This document shows positions 26,379 through 34,567 of a stretch of 36,044 nt of DNA, piece after piece. The notes beneath the pieces are model-generated. The model saw only the letters and a list, made by a program, of their open reading frames with translations. It had not been told where the DNA came from and made no database searches. The number at the start of each line of letters is the position of its first letter. Position 1 is the stretch's first letter. Origin of the DNA: an uncultured Pseudomonadota bacterium (GTDB lineage Bacteria; Myxococcota_A; UBA796; JAFGLY01); NCBI GenBank assembly GCA_937912125.1, contig CALDOK010000224.1:1-36044 (forward strand). Reading direction: 5' to 3'. The position numbers and the translations under genes were made by a program.

Positions 26379-27866
26379 ATGTCCTACGCTCTGGACCAGC
26401 TCGCCCTCCTCATTCGCTCCCGCTACGCACTGCTCTACCTGGTCACCCACGAGGAGCAACGCGTCGAGGCGCACATCCGCACGTTGGGCGCCCACGAGGG
26501 CCTCACCATCTGGCGCTGGCGCTGCACCAACGGCCTGCTGGACCCCGACGGAGAGCCCGTGCCGGACACGGCCGACGCGGGGCGGGCCCTGATCCATGTG
26601 CTGTCGGTACCCGAGCCCGCCATCTTCGTGCTGCAGGACTTCCACCACCAGCTCGAGGATCCCCGCGTGGTGCGGCACATGCGCGACCTCGAGCCCATCC
26701 TGGCGGCCCGCCGCCAGGCACTGCTGGTGGTCGCTCCCGTGCTCGCGCTCCCGGTCGAGCTCGAGAAGGACCTCACCATCATCGACGTGCCCCTGCCCGA
26801 TCCCCACGAGACGGGCATCCTCCTGGACGAGATCACGGGGCGGGTGGGCATCACCCCCAACCCCGACGCCCACGACAAGCTCGTGCGGGCCTCCCTGGGC
26901 CTCACCGCCACAGAGATCCGGCGCATGTTCCACCGCATCCACCTGGGCGGAGGCAGCTTCGGCATCGAGGACCTGCCCAGGGTGATCGAGGAGAAGAGCC
27001 GGGCCATCCGCGCCAGCCGCTACCTGGAGTTCTGGGACCTGAACGACGACATGCGCTCGGTTGGCGGCATGGACAACCTCAAGCAGTGGCTCGACCAGCG
27101 CGCCGCCGCCTTCACCCCTCGCGCCAGGGAGTTTGGGCTCCCCGCCCCCAAAGGCCTCTTCCTGCTGGGCGTGCAGGGCTGCGGAAAGTCCCTGATGGCC
27201 AAGTGCGTCGCCGGCTCCTGGCAGATCCCACTGCTGCGGCTGGACATGGGCGCCGTCTTCTCGGTGCACGATCAGGCCGAGTCGGCCCTGCGCCAGACCA
27301 TGCGCGTGGCCGAGAGCATGGCCCCCGCGGTCTTGTGGATCGACGAGCTCGAGAAGGGCTTCTCCTCCAACGCCGACGCCAACGCCGGGCGAGCGCTGGG
27401 CTCCTTCCTCACCTGGATGCAGGAAAAGACCCTGCCCGTCTTCGTGGTGGCCACCGCCAACGAAGTGCGCGCGCTCCCCCCCGAGCTGCTCCGCAAGGGC
27501 CGCTTCGACGAGATCTTCTTCGTCGACCTGCCCAACGCCCACGAGCGCTTGGCGATCCTCGACATCCACACCCGCCTGCGTGGCCGTGACCCCGAGCACT
27601 TCGACCTCACCACCGTGGTCGAGGAGAGCGAGCGGTTCTCGGGCGCTGAGCTCGAGCAGGTGGTGATCTCCGCCCTGTTCAAGGCCTTCGCCGTGGAGCG
27701 CGACCTGCGCGAAGAGGACCTCGTGGATGCTGTCCGCGAGACCGTCCCCCTGGCCATCACCATGGACGACCGGCTCAAGGAGCTCCGCGAGTGGGCTCGC
27801 CCGCGGGCGCGGCGGGCTTCCGAAGACACCCGGCGCGTGGACTTCTTCGGCTCCTGGGGCGAGTGA
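26379..27866 (+). CDS. AAA+ ATPase, Ycf46-like
   Basis: The ATG at 26379 is chosen because the frame matches family length from there (495 residues). The N-terminal half (YALLYLVTHEEQRVEAHI, WRWRCTNGL, AIFVLQDFHHQLED) is the degenerate ATPase-like part seen in Ycf46 proteins. The C-terminal half is a full AAA+ module: Walker A GVQGCGKS at about 264, Walker B VLWIDELEKG near 318, sensor-1 VVATANEV, and an arginine-finger region LLRKGRFDEIFFVDLP. The C-terminal helical subdomain includes FSGAELEQVVISALF. The ATPase is cytoplasmic; its substrate is unknown. It is divergent from the ATP-grasp operon. Confidence 0.9.
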   Translation: MSYALDQLALLIRSRYALLYLVTHEEQRVEAHIRTLGAHEGLTIWRWRCTNGLLDPDGEPVPDTADAGRALIHVLSVPEPAIFVLQDFHHQLEDPRVVRHMRDLEPILAARRQALLVVAPVLALPVELEKDLTIIDVPLPDPHETGILLDEITGRVGITPNPDAHDKLVRASLGLTATEIRRMFHRIHLGGGSFGIEDLPRVIEEKSRAIRASRYLEFWDLNDDMRSVGGMDNLKQWLDQRAAAFTPRAREFGLPAPKGLFLLGVQGCGKSLMAKCVAGSWQIPLLRLDMGAVFSVHDQAESALRQTMRVAESMAPAVLWIDELEKGFSSNADANAGRALGSFLTWMQEKTLPVFVVATANEVRALPPELLRKGRFDEIFFVDLPNAHERLAILDIHTRLRGRDPEHFDLTTVVEESERFSGAELEQVVISALFKAFAVERDLREEDLVDAVRETVPLAITMDDRLKELREWARPRARRASEDTRRVDFFGSWGE

Positions 27867-28012
27867 CGGCACGGGGCGACCCGCCAGCGCGGGAAGCCAG
27901 AGCCCAGGCCGGGGGTCCAGGCACCACAGCCCGTCCCTGGATTAGACGCCACCCCTCGAAAGCAGTAGGTATAGCGCCCGCCAGGTTGAACCCCTCCGTC
28001 ATAGGCAGGATC

Positions 28013-29152
28013 ATGAAGCCGCTCGTCCCTGTCGCCGCCCTCCTCGCCATCACCTTCGGCGCCACCACGGCCCACGCCAAGTGCGAGTCCTTGACCAACA
28101 GCGTCGACATGCTCGCCGGTGACCAACTCGTGGCGCGCTACAAGAAGGTCATCGCCTGCGACAACAAGGTCGCCAACCAGGTCTTCCCCAAGTTCATGGT
28201 GGCCGCTGGCGACGCCGACACCCTGGTGGCTCTCTCCATGGCCGCGGTGGAGGCCGACATCTGGAACCCGGTGTGGGAGATGATCGGCAAGCTGTCCTCG
28301 TACGAGGCCCGCGACGAGGTCGCCGAGCGCCTGGGCATGGCTTGCGAGTACAACCCCAAGATCGTGGGCTTCCTGCAGGGCGCCTACTTCGGCCTGCGCG
28401 ACATCGAGTTCTCCCAGTGGGACGACGCCCTGGTGGCCTGCCAGACCGAAGACTTCGACAAGTGGCTCTACGAGCAGGTGCGCAACCCGCCGCCCAAGCT
28501 CTACGACGAGAAGTGGAACGCGCTGGCCGACGCCACCCTCAAGCGCCTGGGCGTCGACGCCATCCCCATCCTGGCCGACAGCGCCAAGGTGGCCGCGGGC
28601 AATGGCGGTCCCTTCGAGTCCATCCTGATGATGATGGAGACCGCGGTCGCACCGGATCTGGGCGAAGAGATGAACCCCGAGCACAAGGCCAAGCTCGAGG
28701 AATCCCTCGTGGCCATGGCTCAGGACCTCCCTCCGGATCAAGCCCGCGCCATCGCCGACCGGCTCGCCAACGCCGGCTCGGACAACAAGGCCGCCGAGCT
28801 GCTGCCCACGGTCTACCCCGGCCGTGACAGCGGCGGGCACTACTACTACGGCGGCGTCTCGGTGGAGTCCGGCGACTGCGAGGGCGAAAAGATCGCCGTC
28901 CTGCACTACAGCCTGGTGGCCGACCCAGGCATCCGCTGGATCATCACGCCCTCGGTCGAGGGCCCCATGCGCTCGGTCAAGCCCAGACTCACCAAGTGCA
29001 CGGTCGATGCCCCCTGGACTGTCCTGGTCAGCCCCGAGCCCCTCGAGAACAAGGGCGACATCGACGGCTGGCTCGAGGGCATCGTCAACACCTGGACCGA
29101 GAAGGGCTACCAGGTCAAGACCCGGAGCGAGAAAGAGATCGTGCTCCCCTAG
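28013..29152 (+). CDS. Exported alpha-helical protein of unknown function
   Basis: The ATG at 28013 follows GGCAGGA. The 379-residue product begins with a signal peptide ending near ATTAHA, so it is exported. The mature part is largely helical, with repeated HEAT-like stretches (for example ALSMAAVEADIWNPVWEMIGKL, AEESLVAMAQDLPP-like blocks) and ends in a beta-rich C-terminal domain with a Cys pair (ESGDCEGEKIAVLHYSLV, KPRLTKC). I recognise no family. A periplasmic or secreted location fits the neighbours, but no function can be claimed. A GC-rich hairpin follows the stop. Confidence 0.7.
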   Translation: MKPLVPVAALLAITFGATTAHAKCESLTNSVDMLAGDQLVARYKKVIACDNKVANQVFPKFMVAAGDADTLVALSMAAVEADIWNPVWEMIGKLSSYEARDEVAERLGMACEYNPKIVGFLQGAYFGLRDIEFSQWDDALVACQTEDFDKWLYEQVRNPPPKLYDEKWNALADATLKRLGVDAIPILADSAKVAAGNGGPFESILMMMETAVAPDLGEEMNPEHKAKLEESLVAMAQDLPPDQARAIADRLANAGSDNKAAELLPTVYPGRDSGGHYYYGGVSVESGDCEGEKIAVLHYSLVADPGIRWIITPSVEGPMRSVKPRLTKCTVDAPWTVLVSPEPLENKGDIDGWLEGIVNTWTEKGYQVKTRSEKEIVLP

Positions 29153-29176
29153 ACCGCGGCCTCGTCCGCCGCGGTC
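29152..29176. terminator. Bidirectional stem-loop between convergent genes
   Basis: GACCGCGG (29152-29159) and CCGCGGTC (29169-29176) form a perfect 8-bp GC-rich stem with a 9-base loop, exactly between the convergent stops at 29152 and 29175. No T-run follows on either strand, so its strength as a terminator is uncertain. Confidence 0.5.
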
Positions 29177-29471
29177 AAGGCTTCTTGAGCCGTCCGAACA
29201 GCCTGCGGATGGCGCGTCGTCCGCGGCCGGCCTCCGCCATGGACGCGTCGGCCACCCGGCTTAGTTCCCCCAGGGCGCGCAGCGCTTGGCGCGCCCGCTC
29301 GAGGCCGGGCTGCAGGAGCAGGGCCTCGCGGAAGTGGCGGATGGCCAGGTCGGGCCGCCGCTGCTCGAGCGCGATGCGGCCCAGCTCCAGGTGGACCTCG
29401 GCCCTCCGCCCCTCGTCCTGCTCCTCGACCAACAGCCTGTGCAGCTCGGCGACGCGGGGGGAGCGATCCAT
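29175..29471 (-). CDS. Small TPR-like protein
   Basis: The ATG at 29471 is preceded by AGGAGG, a near-perfect ribosome site. The 98-residue product has one TPR-like helix pair (AEVHLELGRIALEQRRPDLAIRHFREALLLQPG) followed by a second partial pair and a basic tail (GRRAIRRLFGRLKK). It is predicted to be cytoplasmic and to bind another protein. No specific partner is evident. It is convergent with the exported helical protein gene. Confidence 0.7.
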   Translation of the reverse strand: MDRSPRVAELHRLLVEEQDEGRRAEVHLELGRIALEQRRPDLAIRHFREALLLQPGLERARQALRALGELSRVADASMAEAGRGRRAIRRLFGRLKKP

Positions 29472-29596
29472 GGGACCTCCTGGGACCCGCCACCCTATCC
29501 CGCCGCTCCGCGGTGGACCCATGCCTGGGTGAGCACCCGATGGGACCTGGGGAGCCCGACCCTCGACGGCGGCCGGCGAGGGCCTCCTCTCACGCC

Positions 29597-29612
29597 TGGC
29601 ACAGTGCTTGCA
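29597..29612 (+). promoter_or_regulatory. Sigma-54 promoter
   Basis: TGGCAC (29597-29602), five bases, TTGCA (29608-29612). The GG and GC dinucleotides are spaced by exactly 10 bases, as in -24/-12 promoters. Transcription would begin near 29622, giving a leader of about 70 bases to the ATG at 29695. An activator binding site was not identified in the 29472-29596 gap. Confidence 0.75.
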
Positions 29613-29694
29613 AGCTACTTCGATCGCCCTCCCCCGCTGCGCTCTCGCTGAACGCTCCCCCCGCTGCCCGCTGCCCGCCCCGCCGGAGTCCACC

Positions 29695-29868
29695 ATGGCC
29701 CGCTCCCTCACCGTCAAGCACGACGAAAAGCCCGCTACGTCCTCCCTCCTCAACCTCTTCCTGTTCGTCGCCTTCACCTGCCTGGTGCTCGCGTCCGTCT
29801 TCGGCGCCGCCCCTGCCGAGGGCCTGGAAGCGGTCGAGACCACGCCTGCCGTTTCTACGGATCGCTGA
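29695..29868 (+). CDS. 57-residue single-pass membrane peptide, sigma-54-controlled
   Basis: The ATG at 29695 has GGAG 6 bases upstream. The product has a short basic N-terminus (MARSLTVKHDEKPA), one hydrophobic helix (LLNLFLFVAFTCLVLASVFG), and a Pro/Ala/Glu-rich tail. It is either a small inner-membrane protein or a secreted peptide with a late cleavage site. No family is recognised. A near-consensus sigma-54 promoter lies upstream and no other gene follows on this strand, so the peptide itself seems to be the regulated product. An in-frame ATG at 29608 is unlikely because it lies inside the promoter. Confidence 0.6.
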   Translation: MARSLTVKHDEKPATSSLLNLFLFVAFTCLVLASVFGAAPAEGLEAVETTPAVSTDR

Positions 29869-29872
29869 TCGT

Positions 29873-29889
29873 TCTACACATCCTGTAGA
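29873..29889. terminator. Weak hairpin after the 57-residue gene
   Basis: TCTACA and TGTAGA form a 6-bp stem with a 5-base loop just past the stop codon at 29868. There is no T-run and the stem is AT-rich, so termination is possible but weakly supported. Confidence 0.25.
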
Positions 29890-29903
29890 TTCAGCAAGCC
29901 CGG

Positions 29904-31637
29904 CTACTGCCCATCCGGAGTGGGGCCGATCCGCCAGGCCACGGCCCCGTCCACCTCCACTGTGGGGGGGCCGAAGGCCCGCTCGAGCAGCGCCTGGGAT
30001 TGATCGGGGGTGCTGGCGCGCTGCCGGTGCAGCACGACATAGCCGAAGCCGGCCGCGGTCAACTCTGCGGCCGACGCCTGTAGCGCCTCGGGCTCGACCA
30101 GGGCCCGGGGGTCGAGCATGTCTTGGGGTGGCAGCTCGTGGGGCGGCCGGGTGGGCCTCACGCCGCAGAGGTGGTCGGCCACCGCGGCCAAGCGGTTGGT
30201 GACCAACACGGCGTCGCGGCCCTCGTAGTTCTCGGCCACGGCCCGACCATGGAAGACCTGCCAGCGGTTGAGCAGCCGGGCCGGGGTCTGGGTGAAGGGC
30301 ACTCGGCCGTTGTCGAAGGGCAGCTCGAGCACCGGGCCGGGCTGGGACAGGGCCGCATAGATGGCCGGGACCTCGGCCTCGTACAGGCTGCGCGGCCAGC
30401 GGGTCTGGCCGAGGAACAGGGACTCCGCAAGCAGCAGGCCCACCAACAGCAACGCCCGGGAGCTACGCCCCGCGATCAGGCGCTCGGCACCCATGGCGGC
30501 CAACACCCCCAAGAACACCGTGGCGGGCCCCACCGCCCGGTGCCAGTGGGACAGCCCAACCATGGGAGGGAAGGCCTGCACCAGCAGGCGCGCGGGTCCG
30601 GGCACAGGGTGCCCTGCGACGCTGAGCACCTCGCCCCCGACCCGCACCCAGTGCCCCAGGGCCAGCAGTACGAAGACGCCCGCGAGGACCAGGTAGGGCG
30701 TGGCCTCGCGGCGCCGGGTCCACCAGCCCAGCAGGGCCAGGGCCAACACCCCCAGGCCCAGGTATACGGACAGGGAGATGGGCGCCGGCTCGAGGCTGGG
30801 CAGCACGAGGTTGAGGGCATCGGTGCCGTAGTTCCGCAGCCAGCGCCAGTGATCCAGGTGGGCGTGGGGCACTGAGCCCGGCAAGTGCCAGCGGCCCTGC
30901 CAGAGCTGCCGGACAGCAAGGAAGCGCATCAGCGCGGGCGACACCATCAGCGCTGCCAGCACTCCCTGGCCCAGCAGTCCACGCCAGCGCCGATGGCGCA
31001 GCAGCAGCCAGGGCACCAGCACCAGCTCCACCAGCACGCCGAAGAAGGCGTGGTACCAACCCGACAACGCGAAGGCCCCCAGGCAGATCCCCGCGGCTGC
31101 GGCATACCAGGGGCGGCCGGAGCGGGCGTAGCGCACCAGAAAGCCCAGGTGGGCAGCGAGGGTCCAGACGGGCCAGGACTCGGTGATCCCGAACTCCATG
31201 ACACCCGACAAGAACGGGCTGCACCCCACCGCCACCATGGCGACCCAGGCCGCGCGGGGCCCGACATACAGGCGCGCCAGCCAGACCGCCGCGAGCATGG
31301 CCAGCAGCACATTGCCCGCCACCAACATGCTGTAGCCCAGGGTGGGGTGCAGCAGGTAGCCGGGCAGGGCCAGGGGCAGGTTGATGGGGTCCATCAGCGG
31401 CAGGGGAAGCCCGCTCGGGTAGTTGGCCACCGCGCCCGCACCCCCCAGCTGTTTCACCGCCCGCCAGAACATCCACAGGTGGTTGTCGGTCTCGCCGTGG
31501 GGGTGCCCGTAGATGGACAGGGGCCGCAGCAGCAGCGGCCAGGTGAACAGCGTGGCTGCCACCAGCGCCAGCCCGATGGTCCAGCGCGCCGAGACGGGGG
31601 CGGGAGGAGGTGACGCCAAGACGGTGCGTGTCCTCAA
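29904..31637 (-). CDS. GT-C-like/YfhO-like polytopic membrane protein
   Basis: The frame of 577 residues begins with a TTG at 31637 that overlaps the stop of the heparinase-like gene (TTGA); a later TTG at 31619 is possible. Loop 1 reads GHPHGETDNHLWMFWRAVKQL followed by NYPSGLPLPLMDP, close to the pattern of uncharacterised GT-C proteins of the YfhO/oligosaccharyl-transferase type. About ten to eleven hydrophobic helices are followed by a soluble C-terminal domain containing VLELPFDNGRVPF. It is the last gene of the minus operon with the RpoH-like sigma and heparinase-like genes. Specificity is unknown. Confidence 0.7.
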   Translation of the reverse strand: MRTRTVLASPPPAPVSARWTIGLALVAATLFTWPLLLRPLSIYGHPHGETDNHLWMFWRAVKQLGGAGAVANYPSGLPLPLMDPINLPLALPGYLLHPTLGYSMLVAGNVLLAMLAAVWLARLYVGPRAAWVAMVAVGCSPFLSGVMEFGITESWPVWTLAAHLGFLVRYARSGRPWYAAAAGICLGAFALSGWYHAFFGVLVELVLVPWLLLRHRRWRGLLGQGVLAALMVSPALMRFLAVRQLWQGRWHLPGSVPHAHLDHWRWLRNYGTDALNLVLPSLEPAPISLSVYLGLGVLALALLGWWTRRREATPYLVLAGVFVLLALGHWVRVGGEVLSVAGHPVPGPARLLVQAFPPMVGLSHWHRAVGPATVFLGVLAAMGAERLIAGRSSRALLLVGLLLAESLFLGQTRWPRSLYEAEVPAIYAALSQPGPVLELPFDNGRVPFTQTPARLLNRWQVFHGRAVAENYEGRDAVLVTNRLAAVADHLCGVRPTRPPHELPPQDMLDPRALVEPEALQASAAELTAAGFGYVVLHRQRASTPDQSQALLERAFGPPTVEVDGAVAWRIGPTPDGQ

Positions 31638-33349
31638 GACAGGGAGAAGCTGCAGCGTATCGCAGCCTGATCCAACAGCGGCCCCTCGCCGTGCAGGAGC
31701 AGGGCCGGCACGGGCTCACCCGCAGGACCCACGGCCCAGCCGCCGCCCGGGGCACCGCCACCCCGGATCAAGCTCCAGGTCAAGCCTGGATCGAGCTGAA
31801 CGCGCAGCTGAACGCCCTGCGCTTCACCCACCAGATCGCCCCCGTCCCACGCCAGATCCCATGCCGGGCCCAGCTGCCACCCCACCCGCACCCGGGGGGC
31901 TCGCGCCGCTGGGATCAGCCCTCCCCGCGGCGGCTCGAAGCGGTCTTCCACCACCAGGCGCTGACCGCGCAGGGTCACCTCGCGGTGGTGGACACCCTGA
32001 CCGCCGCCTTCTGCGCGAGCCCGGATGCACAGCTCCCTCTCCGACAGCCTGGCGCGAAGCAGCTCCGTGTGGACCGCTGGCCGCGCCGGGATCAGATGCG
32101 CCACGTTCCCCCCCAGCCCGACAGCGCGGTGGGCAGGATGGGGAGATGTGAGCACCGGAAGCCCGCCGAGGGACCAGAGCAGGCTGCAGGCCGACGGAGC
32201 GTCACCCGGCCGGCCGCCGCCGGCGTGGAGCATGAAGATCAGCCGCGAAGGCTGGCCACACACCGGAGCGGAACCGAGCACCAGGCCGCTGGCCCGGAAG
32301 GCAACCAGGGCGCGAGCACCCCCAGGGTCGACCCCCGCCTCACGCTGGGCGACGGAGCTCCCCACCAGCACCCGCGCCAGCTGCCCGGCGCCGGCCAGCC
32401 CAGGCCCCACCGACCAGCCGCGAGCCACGCACGCGCGGTGCACGGCGGCCTCGGGCGGCCCCTGATCGAGGGGCAGCAGGGGCTCTATCAGCGCGTGGCT
32501 GGCGCCGGGAAGCCGACCGTCGTGACCCAGCAGGTGACCCAGCAGGTGAGCCGCACCCCGCAGCCGCCGCTGGGCCGCCACGGGCAAGGGGGCGCGGTTC
32601 GCGTCGCCCAACGCCGCCAACAGCAGTCCATGGGTCAGCAGCTCCGGGAGCAGATCCAGCCCACCGTCCCGCGGGCCGCCGTCGTCGTGCAGCAGGGACC
32701 CGAGGGCTTCGGGCAGGGCGGAGAGGGCGCGACCGACACCGGCTGCGGCCCCGGGGAGGGCGGGCCAACCCAGCCCGCCAACGGCCAGGCCCACGAGCTG
32801 TAGGGCGCGCCGAGGGTCGCCGCTGCCAGCGGGAGAGAGCCGAGCCTCGAGGTGCTCCAGGTGCAGCGCTGCCGACCCGGCCAGGCGAGCGCGCAGCCCA
32901 GGCCCCGCGCAGGACCCCAGCAGCGCCAGCGAGACCACCCAGTGGCAGAGCCTGGCGGTCAGGTCGGTGGTGTGTACCCACCCGACCCCGTGGCCCGGGC
33001 GGTCCCCATCGAGCCAGGCGTCGAGGCCGGCGAGGGCACGATCGCGGGCCGCGACATCACCTGCGGTGCCGCACCAGCACAGGGAGGCGAGCCAGCCATG
33101 ACGATGGGCCTGGCGCTCGAGAGGGCCCACCTGGGCGGGATCGAGCCGAAACCAGGGGACGTCCGGGGGCACCTGCGGGGCGAGGAACGGTCCTGAGCTG
33201 GACGCTATTGGCGAGGCGTGGTCGCGTGGCACCGAAAACGGCAGCACGCCCTGGCCCCCCTCGAGGGGCGGCGCGGGGGTGCCGAGCAGGGGCGCCCTGC
33301 GGGCGACGCGGCGGTCCAGCCAGCGAAGGCCGGCAGAGGTCCAGGCCAT
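31634..33349 (-). CDS. Heparinase II/III-like protein
   Basis: The ATG at 33349 follows AGGAG, giving 571 residues. The N-terminal half is an (alpha/alpha) toroid-like region with the family hallmark GHGVGWVHTTDLTARLCHWVVSL (the W..y....R..NW block), and the C-terminal half is a beta-rich region (SRLIFMLHAGGG, then GGNVAHLIPA, and HHREVTLRGQRLVVEDRF). Family members are polysaccharide lyases acting on uronate-containing chains, or relatives acting on capsular or exopolysaccharides. No signal peptide is visible, unlike many family members, so it may be cytoplasmic or exported another way. Catalytic residues were not firmly placed. The 3' end overlaps the GT-C gene. Confidence 0.75.
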   Translation of the reverse strand: MAWTSAGLRWLDRRVARRAPLLGTPAPPLEGGQGVLPFSVPRDHASPIASSSGPFLAPQVPPDVPWFRLDPAQVGPLERQAHRHGWLASLCWCGTAGDVAARDRALAGLDAWLDGDRPGHGVGWVHTTDLTARLCHWVVSLALLGSCAGPGLRARLAGSAALHLEHLEARLSPAGSGDPRRALQLVGLAVGGLGWPALPGAAAGVGRALSALPEALGSLLHDDGGPRDGGLDLLPELLTHGLLLAALGDANRAPLPVAAQRRLRGAAHLLGHLLGHDGRLPGASHALIEPLLPLDQGPPEAAVHRACVARGWSVGPGLAGAGQLARVLVGSSVAQREAGVDPGGARALVAFRASGLVLGSAPVCGQPSRLIFMLHAGGGRPGDAPSACSLLWSLGGLPVLTSPHPAHRAVGLGGNVAHLIPARPAVHTELLRARLSERELCIRARAEGGGQGVHHREVTLRGQRLVVEDRFEPPRGGLIPAARAPRVRVGWQLGPAWDLAWDGGDLVGEAQGVQLRVQLDPGLTWSLIRGGGAPGGGWAVGPAGEPVPALLLHGEGPLLDQAAIRCSFSLS

Positions 33350-33383
33350 GGTGTGCTCCTGCGCCCACCCGGGAGGAGGGGCG

Positions 33384-34379
33384 CTACGAGGTGGTGAACT
33401 CGAAGTCGATCTCGTCCCCCATCTCCTTGCGCAGGTAGTTCTTCAGGTTCCTGCGAATGCGAACCTCGAGCTGCCGGATCCGCTCCTTGCTGACACCGAA
33501 GCGCTCGCCGAGGGCCGAGAGGGACAGGGGCTCGTGGGCCACCAGGCGCTCGTGCCAGATGGCCAGCTCGCGCTCGTCGTGCAGGGTCTGGGAGAAGATC
33601 TCGAGCTTCTGCTTGACCACGTCTTGCAGCTGTCCGCGCACCACGTTGGTCTCGGGCCCGACCATGTCTTCATCGGGCATGATGTCGACCAGAGCGCGAC
33701 CCTCACCCTCGGACAAGGGCGCGTCGATGGACATGGCCGGCGCGCGCATGTGCCTGTCCACGGCGATGACCTCGCTCTCGGGCACCGACAGCCGCTCGGC
33801 GATGAGGCGGGTCTTGGGCTGGAGGCCTTCCTTGATCAGGCGCTCCCGCTCCTTGCGCAGCTGGAAGAACAGCTGCCGCGCAGCCCGGGTGCTGCCCAGG
33901 CGCACCAGGCGGTAGTTGTCCATGAGGAAGCGCAGGATCATCGCGCGGATCCAGTACTGAGCGTAGCTGGAGAAGCGGATGCCCCTGTAGGGATCGTAGC
34001 GCGACAGGGCCTGGACCAACCCCACGTTGCCTTCCTGGATGAGGTCCAGCACGTTGGACCACTGGCGGTGGTACTGGAAGGCCAGCTTGACCACCAGGCG
34101 CAGGTTCGCGGTCACCAGGCGCTCGCCCGCCTTCTGGTCCCCATGCTCGTAGTAGGCGATGGCGGTCTCTTTCTCCTCCTCCGGCGTGAGCAGCGGGTAC
34201 CTGCGCAGCTCTGCCAGGTAGTGGTTCAGGAGATCCCGCGCGGGCATGGCGTCGCGGGGGGTGGACAGCGCGGGCATGGTGGACGCTACAGGCTTGGGCT
34301 TGCGCCCGGGTTCGCCCATGGGATCGAGCTTCTCGAGGTCGATCTCCTCGACTTCGTCGGGCTCGTTCTGATCGGACAT
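33384..34379 (-). CDS. rpoH: RpoH (sigma-32)-like RNA polymerase sigma factor
   Basis: The ATG at 34379 is preceded by GAGGTG, giving 331 residues. An acidic N-terminal tail of about 45 residues precedes region 2 (LVTANLRLVVKLAFQYH, DLIQEGNVGLVQAL, FSSYAQYWIRAMI), then ARQLFFQLRKE, the RpoH-box-like segment that distinguishes sigma-32 members, and a region 4 with LSLSALGERFGVSKERIRQLEVRIRRNLKNYL. It is in the heat-shock sigma group. Many genomes of this type carry several such paralogs, so a developmental or stress role is possible. It heads an operon with the heparinase-like and GT-C genes, 34 bases upstream. Confidence 0.92.
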   Translation of the reverse strand: MSDQNEPDEVEEIDLEKLDPMGEPGRKPKPVASTMPALSTPRDAMPARDLLNHYLAELRRYPLLTPEEEKETAIAYYEHGDQKAGERLVTANLRLVVKLAFQYHRQWSNVLDLIQEGNVGLVQALSRYDPYRGIRFSSYAQYWIRAMILRFLMDNYRLVRLGSTRAARQLFFQLRKERERLIKEGLQPKTRLIAERLSVPESEVIAVDRHMRAPAMSIDAPLSEGEGRALVDIMPDEDMVGPETNVVRGQLQDVVKQKLEIFSQTLHDERELAIWHERLVAHEPLSLSALGERFGVSKERIRQLEVRIRRNLKNYLRKEMGDEIDFEFTTS

Positions 34380-34567
34380 AGAGCACCTCACTGCCTGGGA
34401 GCGGAGCCCCCCGTTTCGAAGCCCCACTATCCGACTCGGGCCGTTCGGCACGCCTGCCCCTCCCGGAGGGTGGCCCGCGGCGGCCAGCCCGCGCCACACC
34501 TCCGCGCCCACCGTGCTACGATCCCAGGGAATAGCGCCAAGGCGCTGCAACCCGTACGAGACGCAAC
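34380..34567. other. Divergent promoter region between the RpoH-like gene and the pseudokinase gene
   Basis: The region is 188 bp. A possible -10 (TACGAT, 34517-34522) faces the pseudokinase gene and a 6-bp inverted repeat (AGCGCC-AA-GGCGCT, 34533-34546) lies just downstream, where a repressor could act. No -35 match was found. Evidence is weak. Confidence 0.3.

Noticed and set aside
26283..27872. Minus-strand frame of 529 codons opposite the Ycf46-like ATPase
   Set aside because: The AAA+ motifs are all on the plus strand; the antisense frame has no start context or family features.
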